From the NCBI GenBank assembly GCA_964604675.1, contig CAZSAT010000084.1, positions 1 through 31,801 of the forward strand: a stretch of DNA of 31,801 nucleotides. Reading direction: 5' to 3'. Below, in pieces: positions 8,299-15,434 of this stretch (the stretch's first letter is position 1; each line of letters starts with the position of its first letter). Both the position numbers and the translations under genes were made by a program. Source of the DNA: CAZSAT01 sp964604675. GTDB taxonomy: Bacteria; Myxococcota_A; UBA796; CAJQPC01. A model generated the notes under the pieces. That model ran no database searches. It was given only the letters and a program-made list of their open reading frames with translations, and was not told where the DNA came from.

Positions 8299-11200
8299 AT
8301 GCCCGAGCGCCTGCTGACGCCATCGAAGATCACAGCCTGGCTGGACTGTGCTCACTACCTGAGCCTCCGCCACCAGGTCGAGGACGGGACCGCCACGTTC
8401 GCGCGCAGCCATCCAGGCGCCTTCGCGCACCTGCTCATGCGCAAGGGCGAGACCCACGAACAAGAATGCCTGGCCGCCTACCGTGCGGAGCGCCGCTCGG
8501 TCTTCGAAGTGCCCAAAAAACGTGTCGGCGAAACCCATGCCGAATGGGTCGACCGCGTGGGCAACCCCATGGCGGACGGTCACGACGTGATCTTCCAGAT
8601 GCCCTTCGTGCACGACCGCATGCGCGGCATCGCCGACTTCCTCGTGCGCGTGCCGGGCTCCGGGCCGCCCCGGTACGAGCCCGTGGATTCCAAGCTCGCG
8701 CGAGCGTCGGCCAAGCCGGGGCACGTGCTGCAGCTCTGCTTCTACGCCGAGGCGATGGAGGCCATCACGGGCCACGCTCCGAAGCAGGTGCACATCTGGC
8801 TCGGCAGCAACAAGGTGGAGTCCGTGCTCCTCGCCAAGGTGAGGCCCTACTGGAACCGGCTGCGCCTGCAGTTCGCGGCGCTGCTCGATGGTGAGCCCGC
8901 GACCGACACCCGCCCCGAGCCGTGCGCCCACTGTGACTTCTGCGAGTTCCAGCAGGTCTGCGATGCACGATGGCGCGCTGAGGACTCGCTCGTGTACGTG
9001 GCCGGTGTGGCCTCGAAGGACCGTGCGGTCCTCGAGGGCGACGGCGTCGCAACCCGCGCGGCTCTGGCGGCCTTGGAGGGCTCCCGGCTCGAGGAGGTCG
9101 GGCTGCCCCTCGAGCGCCTGCAGCGCATGGTCCGGCAGGCGTCGCTCCAGGTGACGGCGGCGGCCGACCCGGAGAAGCTGCCCCCTGTGGAGCGGATCGA
9201 GCCCGTCGGCGACGACGCGGCTGGCCAGGGCTTCGCGCTGCTTCCGGAGGCCGACGAGGGCGATGTCTTCCTGGACTTCGAGGGCCATCCGTTCTTCAAC
9301 GCCCAGCACGGCCTCTTCTTCTTGCTCGGCTACATCGCGCGCGCATCGGACGGGACCTGGGCCTACACCGCCATCTGGGCCCACGGGCCCGACGAGGAGG
9401 CGAAGGCGACCGAGCGCTTGATCCGGGACCTGGCCGCGCGCCGCCAGGACCACCCGGGCATGCACGTCTACCACTACAACCACACCGAGCGATCCTCGCT
9501 CGCGAAGCTCGCCAACACCCACGGGGTGTGTGAGGCCCTGCTGCACAGCCTCGTGGAGACGGGGCTCTTCGTCGACCTGCTCCAGGTCGTGCGTGGCGGG
9601 CTGGTCATCGGCACCGAGTCCTATGGGCTGAAGCACGTGGAGCGCTTGACGGGGTTCGCGCGCAGCCACGTCATCGAGAAGGGCAGCGGCGCGGTCCTGG
9701 CCTACGAGGCCTTCATGGCGGACCGCCAAGAACGCCACCTGGACGAGATCGCCGCCTACAACGAGGACGACGTGCGGGCGACGCGGGCGCTTCGGGACTG
9801 GCTGCTGACGCTGCGGCCGGCTGACCTGCCCTGGCGCCCCGCGAGCTTGGCGACCGACGAAGACGTGGGGGAGGTGGACGAACGCATCGCCCGGCTGAAC
9901 GCCTTCGAGGCGACGTCGCCGCAGCACCTGCTCGGAAACCTCCTGGGGTACTGGGCGCGGGAACGGCGGGCGGACCTCGCACCGAAGCTGGCGAAGCTCG
10001 GAGCGGATCCAGACTCTCTGAGAGACGACCCCGAGGTCATCGCGGGCCTGGTGCGCGATGGGCTCGTGCCGAAGACCGGTCGGCAGAAGGTCGACCGGAT
10101 GCGCTTCCGCTTCCCCGTCGATCAGGCCCTCAATGCGCGCAAGTTCCGGGGAAGGACCTCGGTGATCTGGGATGGGGGTGACGGGCTGTTGAGGGGTTCG
10201 ACGGTCGCCGAGTTGCGCGCGGAGGCCGGGGACGTGCTGCTGAACTGGGGTGCCGGGCCGGCCGAGCTGGACGTGACGCCGCGGGTGCTCGTGCCCCACA
10301 AACAGTTCAACACCGCCCCCAAGGAGCGGGCGATGGAAGCGTTCGCGGATGCCGTGCTCGACGGGCCGGAGGACGCGCTGTCGAGGGTTCGCGGCGCGCT
10401 CTTGAAGGGCGAGGCCCCCACCTTCACGGACGGCGGCGGGCCCGAGAACGGGCGGTTCGGAACCGACCTGGACGCCATGCTGCGCCACGGCTGCCACCTC
10501 GACGCAAGCGTGCTGGCCGTGCAGGGGCCTCCGGGTACCGGCAAGACCTGGCGCGGCGCTCGGATGGCCAGGAGCCTCCTGCGTGCCGGCAAGCGCGTGG
10601 GCGTGACGGCGCTCGGGCACAAGGCCATCGAGAACTTCACGAGGGCGCTGGTCGCGGCGTTGCGAGAGAGCGGGGAGCTCGAGCTCCTTCGGGGCGCACG
10701 CGTCACGTCGAATCCACGCGCCGAGGAGCTCCCTGGCGTGGCGATCCTCCGGAAGAATGCCCACGCGGCCGATCCCGACCTGAACTATGTGGCAGGGACC
10801 TCCTGGCTGTTCTCCAGCCCGGAGATGATCGGTGCGCCGGTGGACGTGCTCTTCGTCGACGAGGCGGGCCAGCTCGCGCTCGCGGACGCGCTGGCGGCGG
10901 CCGCCTCCGCTCGCAACCTGGTGCTGCTGGGAGACCCCCTCCAGCTCGACCAGGTCACCAAGGCCACCCACCCCGGCCGTTCGGGCAACAGCGCCCTCGG
11001 GCACTACCTGCAGGGTCACGCGACCATGCCCCCCGAGCAGGGCATCTTCCTGGACGAGACGTGGCGGATGCATCCCGACGTGTGCCGCTTCATCTCCGAC
11101 CGCATCTACGAGGGACGGTTGCGCAGCCACGCGCACTGTGCGCGCCAGGACACCGACGTGGGCACGGGACTGCGCTGGCTGCGTGTCGAGCACGAGGGGC

Positions 11201-11655
11201 GCAAGACGGAGTCACCGGAGGAGGTCGAGGCGGTGCACGAGGCGGTGAGCGAGCTCGTCGGACAGACCTGGACCGACATGGACGGAGAGCGGCTTCCGCT
11301 CCGCTCGGAGGACATCCTGGTCGTCGCGCCGTTCAACGACCAGGTGCAGTGCTTGAGCAACCGGCTGGGTGCCGATCCGCGCACGGCGGGCGTTCACGTG
11401 GGGACCGTGGACAAGTTCCAGGGGCGGGAGGCCCCGGTGGTGTTCTACACGATGACCACGTCGTCGGCCGCGGACATGACCCGTGGGGTGGCGTTCTTGT
11501 TCTCGCAGAGCCGGCTCAACGTGGCGATCAGCCGGGCGCGGTGCCTGGCGGTGTTGGTGTGCTCGGAGGAGCTGCTGGACGCGCGGGCGCGGACGGTGGA
11601 GGAGATGGTGTGGATCGGGGGGGTGTGTGGGTTTGTGGAGGTGGTGGGGGTGTGA
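8299..11655 (+). CDS. RecB-like nuclease - RNase H-like exonuclease - SF1 helicase fusion (TM0106 type)
   Basis: This is a protein of 1118 residues with three enzymatic parts. The N-terminal RecB/Cas4-like nuclease has GIADF, EPVDSKLA and QLCFYAEA, with Cys17 plus Cys209, 212, 215 and 221 placed as in Fe-S-clustered Cas4/AddB nucleases. A DEDD-type RNase H-like domain follows, with LDFEG (Asp326, Glu328) and NEDDV (Asp490, Asp491). The C-terminal UPF1/Dna2-like helicase has GPPGTGKT (743-750), VDEAGQ (854-858), LLGDPLQLDQV and a late VAISRAR motif. The family is known as TM0106 RecB-like putative nuclease; DNA processing is expected but the substrate is unknown. ATG 8299 has GAGG five bases upstream; GTG 8293 is an alternative. 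All motifs look intact. Confidence 0.88.
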   Translation: MPERLLTPSKITAWLDCAHYLSLRHQVEDGTATFARSHPGAFAHLLMRKGETHEQECLAAYRAERRSVFEVPKKRVGETHAEWVDRVGNPMADGHDVIFQMPFVHDRMRGIADFLVRVPGSGPPRYEPVDSKLARASAKPGHVLQLCFYAEAMEAITGHAPKQVHIWLGSNKVESVLLAKVRPYWNRLRLQFAALLDGEPATDTRPEPCAHCDFCEFQQVCDARWRAEDSLVYVAGVASKDRAVLEGDGVATRAALAALEGSRLEEVGLPLERLQRMVRQASLQVTAAADPEKLPPVERIEPVGDDAAGQGFALLPEADEGDVFLDFEGHPFFNAQHGLFFLLGYIARASDGTWAYTAIWAHGPDEEAKATERLIRDLAARRQDHPGMHVYHYNHTERSSLAKLANTHGVCEALLHSLVETGLFVDLLQVVRGGLVIGTESYGLKHVERLTGFARSHVIEKGSGAVLAYEAFMADRQERHLDEIAAYNEDDVRATRALRDWLLTLRPADLPWRPASLATDEDVGEVDERIARLNAFEATSPQHLLGNLLGYWARERRADLAPKLAKLGADPDSLRDDPEVIAGLVRDGLVPKTGRQKVDRMRFRFPVDQALNARKFRGRTSVIWDGGDGLLRGSTVAELRAEAGDVLLNWGAGPAELDVTPRVLVPHKQFNTAPKERAMEAFADAVLDGPEDALSRVRGALLKGEAPTFTDGGGPENGRFGTDLDAMLRHGCHLDASVLAVQGPPGTGKTWRGARMARSLLRAGKRVGVTALGHKAIENFTRALVAALRESGELELLRGARVTSNPRAEELPGVAILRKNAHAADPDLNYVAGTSWLFSSPEMIGAPVDVLFVDEAGQLALADALAAAASARNLVLLGDPLQLDQVTKATHPGRSGNSALGHYLQGHATMPPEQGIFLDETWRMHPDVCRFISDRIYEGRLRSHAHCARQDTDVGTGLRWLRVEHEGRKTESPEEVEAVHEAVSELVGQTWTDMDGERLPLRSEDILVVAPFNDQVQCLSNRLGADPRTAGVHVGTVDKFQGREAPVVFYTMTTSSAADMTRGVAFLFSQSRLNVAISRARCLAVLVCSEELLDARARTVEEMVWIGGVCGFVEVVGV

Positions 11656-11800
11656 GTGCTCGAGCGGTCGGAGCGCTCCACGATGCGGCCGTACGCTTCG
11701 CAGGACCAGGCGAAGGTCTCCCGCTTGCGGAAGGCGATCTCGAGAGGGCCTCCTGCGCACCGGGGCCCAGCGATGCCCCGGGACGACATCGCCGCCACAC

Positions 11801-11949
11801 CATGAGCAAGGCAAGACCCGCACGTTGGTGGTGGCCAGCGAGCGGCCGCCGGATGCCAACGTGGCGGCCTGGCTGGCCGAGCGGTACGGGCTGGCGCTGC
11901 GGTACTACGAGATGGAGCTGGTCAGCGGATGGTCAATGGAGCGACGAAC
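11801..11949 (+). pseudogene. Possible coding remnant between two defence genes
   Basis: The 294 bases between the helicase fusion and the DUF262 gene hold an open stretch with clear G/C third-position bias. It translates as HEQGKTRTLVVASERPPDAN followed by VAAWLAERYGLALRYYEMEL. It has no start codon of its own in that frame and no family I can name. It may be a gene fragment left at a module junction. On the opposite strand a second open piece containing FRKRETFAWSCEAYGRIVER (about 11660-11750) is equally unplaced. Either could be chance in GC-rich DNA. Confidence 0.25.
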
Positions 11950-14493
11950 ATGCGGGAGACTCCGGAGCCTCACTGGTGGTCCTGGGCCGACATCGTGCGC
12001 CACGCCGACAGGCTAGGCATACCCAACTTTCAGCGCGGTGCGGTGTGGGACACCGGCAATCGGGTCGCACTGCTGGAGTCCATCTACGAGCAGTCGCCGT
12101 GTGGGTCCTTCGTGCTGTGGGCACCCGACGGGGACCAAGGCGACCCTCGTCGCCACGGCGTACCCCTTCGGCGCTTCGCCGACGGCGCGGAGCCGATGTG
12201 GCTGGTAGACGGACAGCAACGCACTCGCGCCATGCTCGATACCTTCCAACAGCTCATCGATCTGCCCGAGCGCCCCGACGGGTGGTCGCTTGTCCGACCC
12301 CAGGACTTCGATGCGCTGCACGCCCTGGGAGTCTCGCTGATGGGCGAGGACTCGGACGAGGACGATGGGCCGGACGAAGACGCCGAGGGCGAGTTGCACC
12401 CCTGGGTGGTCGTCCTACCCGCGATGCCGATCTTCGACCGCGGACGGGAGCCGTACTTCGGGCGCCACAGCGAGTCTCGAAACGTGCGTCGGGGCTCCAT
12501 GTTCCGCCGCCTGCGACCCCGCGCGCGCGTTCGCCTGAACGCGGACGGCAAGGTCCGGCCCGTGCCCCCGCTGCCGGTCGGCATCGTCCCTTTGGTGGCC
12601 CTCCTGTCAGCCGACGGTGTGTTTCATCATGCCGGCCACCGTGCTGAAGCCCTCAGGGCGCTTCAGCAGTTCATCGACGATGCAGAAGGGATCCATGCCC
12701 TCGAGGCGCTTCTGCCTTGGGGACCGCAGTTCGTCACCGGCCACGCCTACGAGGCTCCGGGAGCCGGATCTGAGTTGGCAGTACCCATGCGGTGGTCTCA
12801 CCTTCACGCACGGTGGGAGGAGCCGGGCATCCAGCAGATGGTGGCCTTCCTGCACGGGTTGTTCTCGGCCGAGTGGTCCTCGGTGTTCGAACGGTTTCGG
12901 GGCATGCTGACTGGCAATCGCTTTGCTGTCGGCTGGCTGCCCCCGAGCGACGTGAGCGCCGCCATCGACGCCTACGTCCGCATCAACCGGGCAGGCATCC
13001 GGGTTCGCGCCGAGGAGCGTGCTCTGGCCCTGCTGTCCCGTGCCCGACCCGACCTGCTCGACGATCTGGCGGTGTTCACCCGCCGCCGCGACGGGGATGG
13101 GCCAGTCGAGGACCAGCGAGCGCTCCTGGCCCACGAGTCCGACCGACAGATGGGTTTCGCGGTCTGGATGACTGCGGTGACCCGCTACACCACGCTGGCC
13201 TTGCTTGGGGACTGCGCCCGGCGTTGGCTGGGGGTGTCGGCTATCGACAAGGACACCTTTGGCTACCGGCTCGACCGGGTGGGGCCGAACGAGACCGAGG
13301 CGGGCTGGCGGACCTGGGCGCGACGGGACTACCAGAGTCCGGAGTCCGTGATCCGCGAATGCACCGCTCGCGCAACGCCCGCATTGGTGTTCATCGACTC
13401 GGTGCTATGCGACGAGCTTGGCTTCGACCACCGAATGGCGCGGCCTTCCGCGCGTGCCCTCTACCCCCTCATCGACCTGTTCTACCGAGTTCCCGCCCGG
13501 GAGACGGAGCGGCTTGCCCGCGACGCAGGCTTTCGTGCGGCGGTCGCGCGGTTGCTGCATTGGACGCTGCTCGCGCCCTACATCGACCAGCCCGACCTCG
13601 AACAGCTCATCGTCGAAGTCCACGGCATCAACGAAGAGCTCGCCCGGAAGACGAGCGCACCGCTGCCGCCGTGGGAGGGAGACGCTGAGGGCATCGACGG
13701 CCAGCTGCGGGCGGCCTTGAAGCGGTATCGGTCGTCCTTGCTGACAATCTGGCACCGCAAGCACCTCACGCTCGCCCGCCGCCGCGGGCAGTCGCCTCTC
13801 GACATCGGCGAGCTGTCGGATCCTGCCGCATTGACGCGCCTGGCCCTCCATGCCTTCTGCTCGGAAGTGAACGACGCACGGTCGCTGCAGCATCCTGCTG
13901 TGGGTTGGCTCTACGCCATGGAGCGGCGAGGAGGAGCCCGCGAGTTCTCCTGGGCTGCACAGATCGACGGCTTCCGGCGAACCGGCGGCAAGGCGGGGGT
14001 ACCTGACCGCGAGGATCCAGGCGAGGCCGACCTGCGTCGGTGGGACACCGACGACTTGTACCCCGAGAAGCAGCACATCGTGCCGTTCACCATCGCTCGG
14101 CAGATCGTCGATAAGGGCGGGACTCGTGCGACCGCATCGCCATCCAACGCCATCGGGAACCTGACCTGGCTGAGTCGCCGACAGAATGGCCTGGACGCGC
14201 TGAGCGACCGCTGGACGGTGATGGATCGATCGGTCGACGTCGAGAACCTCGCGGCGCGGGGACTGCTGGCGCCGGCCACCAGCCGCTCGAAGACGCGGGA
14301 CGCCATGTCCCTCTATGAAGAGGTCCGGGACATCGTGCTGGCGGACAGCTGGCGCGACGACAAGGGCAGGGCCCAAGAGTTGTTCGCCGCCTTCTGCGAG
14401 GCTCGGACAGAGTGGATGGTCGAGCAGATGCGCACGTGGCTGGAGGCGCCGCTGTCCAAGGACGCGCGGCGCTGGTTGGCGATGGACGGATAG
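11950..14493 (+). CDS. GmrSD-like type IV restriction protein (DUF262 + DUF1524-like HNH)
   Basis: This is a protein of 847 residues with both halves of a single-chain GmrSD enzyme. GmrSD enzymes cut DNA carrying modified cytosines such as glucosylated hydroxymethylcytosine, using nucleotide. The N-terminal DUF262 part has IPNFQRGAVWD and the ParB/Srx-like nucleotide motif DGQQRT (87-92). The C-terminus has the HNH-type signature EKQHIVPF (His709) followed by SNAIGNLTWLSRRQNG, as in DUF1524 nucleases. The middle has no motif I recognise. ATG 11950 has GGAG eight bases upstream; ATG 11929 is an alternative. It follows the RecB-helicase gene in the same direction after a 294-base gap, so it may be a separate unit. 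The modification it recognises is not predictable from sequence. Confidence 0.85.
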   Translation: MRETPEPHWWSWADIVRHADRLGIPNFQRGAVWDTGNRVALLESIYEQSPCGSFVLWAPDGDQGDPRRHGVPLRRFADGAEPMWLVDGQQRTRAMLDTFQQLIDLPERPDGWSLVRPQDFDALHALGVSLMGEDSDEDDGPDEDAEGELHPWVVVLPAMPIFDRGREPYFGRHSESRNVRRGSMFRRLRPRARVRLNADGKVRPVPPLPVGIVPLVALLSADGVFHHAGHRAEALRALQQFIDDAEGIHALEALLPWGPQFVTGHAYEAPGAGSELAVPMRWSHLHARWEEPGIQQMVAFLHGLFSAEWSSVFERFRGMLTGNRFAVGWLPPSDVSAAIDAYVRINRAGIRVRAEERALALLSRARPDLLDDLAVFTRRRDGDGPVEDQRALLAHESDRQMGFAVWMTAVTRYTTLALLGDCARRWLGVSAIDKDTFGYRLDRVGPNETEAGWRTWARRDYQSPESVIRECTARATPALVFIDSVLCDELGFDHRMARPSARALYPLIDLFYRVPARETERLARDAGFRAAVARLLHWTLLAPYIDQPDLEQLIVEVHGINEELARKTSAPLPPWEGDAEGIDGQLRAALKRYRSSLLTIWHRKHLTLARRRGQSPLDIGELSDPAALTRLALHAFCSEVNDARSLQHPAVGWLYAMERRGGAREFSWAAQIDGFRRTGGKAGVPDREDPGEADLRRWDTDDLYPEKQHIVPFTIARQIVDKGGTRATASPSNAIGNLTWLSRRQNGLDALSDRWTVMDRSVDVENLAARGLLAPATSRSKTRDAMSLYEEVRDIVLADSWRDDKGRAQELFAAFCEARTEWMVEQMRTWLEAPLSKDARRWLAMDG

Positions 14494-14814
14494 CGCGGGG
14501 CGCTCGACGCAAGACCTGCGTATCTGCTCAACATCAATCGGCCGTTCTGATCAGGCTGCTGGACGAGTGCTCGCTGCCGTTCGCAAGAGGTACATGCCCT
14601 GCGTCTGGGCCGGCGAGGGCTTGTCACCGCCCGCGGTGATGGTTGGACGGCTGCGTTGGAGGCAGAGGTACCTGGGTATGTGGGGCTTCTCGGGCCTGGT
14701 CGCGAGGACCGATCACCCTGTTACGAACGAGGCAGCGCAGGTTGGACACTTCTCGCCGAATCCGGCGAACATGGCTCCGCTGGCCACAGGGGCTATGATG
14801 GAGGAGGAGGCGCC
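14494..14814. other. Intergenic stretch before the DUF433 antitoxin
   Basis: I find no gene supported in these 321 bases. A small hairpin, AGCGC-GGG-GCGCT (14492-14504), overlaps the stop of the GmrSD-like gene and may help termination. Another, TCACCG-N4-CGGTGA, lies at 14634-14649. A TATGAT hexamer (14794-14799) would be a good -10 element but has no convincing -35 and lies unusually close to the ribosome site at 14800-14810. Confidence 0.4.
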
Positions 14815-15060
14815 ATGCCCGACCTTCTCGACCGCATCACCGTGAACCCCCAGATCTTCGGCGGCAAGCCGATCATCCGTGGCCACCGGCTCGCCGTCGA
14901 GCACGTCCTCGACATGCTCGCCGCCGGCGACGACGTGGAGACCATCCTCGAGGGCTACGGGTGGCTCGAGCGCGAGGACGTGCTCGCCTGTGTGGAGTAC
15001 GCCAGGCGACTCGTGGCCCACGAGCGGGTCGAGCCCCGAATCGAGAATCCTGCCGCGTGA
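14815..15060 (+). CDS. DUF433 family antitoxin
   Basis: This 81-residue protein is of the DUF433 (VapB45-like) family, a small helical DNA-binding protein that serves as antitoxin for DUF5615/PIN-like toxins. The full family core is present: DRITVNPQIFGGKPIIRGHR followed by VEHVLDMLAAGDDVETIL and EGYGWLEREDVLACVEYARR. A strong GGAGGAGGAGG ribosome site lies just upstream of the ATG. An upstream in-frame extension to 14656 has no ribosome site and no family match. The stop codon overlaps the GTG of the next gene by four bases (GTGA). The gene looks intact, although the toxin it pairs with is not. Confidence 0.88.
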   Translation: MPDLLDRITVNPQIFGGKPIIRGHRLAVEHVLDMLAAGDDVETILEGYGWLEREDVLACVEYARRLVAHERVEPRIENPAA

Positions 15061-15257
15061 GGATCTTGCTGGACTCCTGCGTCTGGGGTGGCGCGAGTCA
15101 GGTGATCGTGCGACTGGTCGGGTTGCGCGCCCGTGAGCAAGGCGCCGCGGTGCTCCAGGTGGTTGCCACCTACGAGGAGGAACTGCGGTCCGGGGCCATC
15201 CTCACGGTGTACCGGGACAGGGTGCGCATCCGGTCCGACGGGCGTGCCGGCCCGTAG
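15057..15257 (+). CDS. DUF5615 (PIN-like) toxin with in-frame central deletion
   Basis: The 66-residue product starts with RILLDSCVWGGA, the N-terminal strand of DUF5615/Mut7-C-like toxins with the first catalytic Asp. It then jumps directly to the family C-terminus: VIVRLVGLRAREQGAAVLQV and GAILTVYRDRVRIR. Full-length members have roughly 110-120 residues. The missing middle carries further acidic active-site residues, so nuclease activity is unlikely. The deletion kept the frame. Translation is coupled to the DUF433 gene by the four-base overlap. Whether the remnant still binds the antitoxin is open. Confidence 0.7.
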   Translation: MRILLDSCVWGGASQVIVRLVGLRAREQGAAVLQVVATYEEELRSGAILTVYRDRVRIRSDGRAGP

Positions 15258-15354
15258 CCCGGACGAACCAGCAGCGTCCGGCCACCCTGTATCGAAGCGC
15301 GACAGCGAGAAGCCGGCTCCTCGGCAACCCGCGGTTTCGAGGGCCGTCCAAGAG

Positions 15355-15381
15355 GGTCGGGGCGGCGGGAGTCGAACCCGC
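15355..15381 (-). other. tRNA 3'-end fragment (T arm and acceptor strand)
   Basis: On the minus strand a perfect five-pair T stem with a TTCGACT loop (15381-15365) is followed by a seven-base acceptor strand CGCCCCG, discriminator A and CC, all in tRNA spacing. The matching 5' strand would be CGGGGCG, a C1-G72 pair typical of tRNA-Pro. No D arm, anticodon arm or 5' strand is present upstream, so this is only the last part of a tRNA. Such 3' fragments are left when elements integrate into tRNA genes. It lies between the DUF5615 remnant and the end of the McrBC-type operon. Confidence 0.55.
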
Positions 15382-15434
15382 CAGGGCGTGAGTGCTCGCC
15401 GGGGCGGAGCAGAGCCACGGATGTGCACACACGC

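Noticed and set aside
8230..11193. 987-residue open frame on the minus strand
   Set aside because: It is antisense to the RecB-helicase fusion, whose nuclease and helicase motifs are unambiguous on the plus strand.
14741..14756. Relic of the terminal repeat (GGACACTTC)
   Set aside because: Only nine bases match the terminal repeat, which is not significant in a window of this length.
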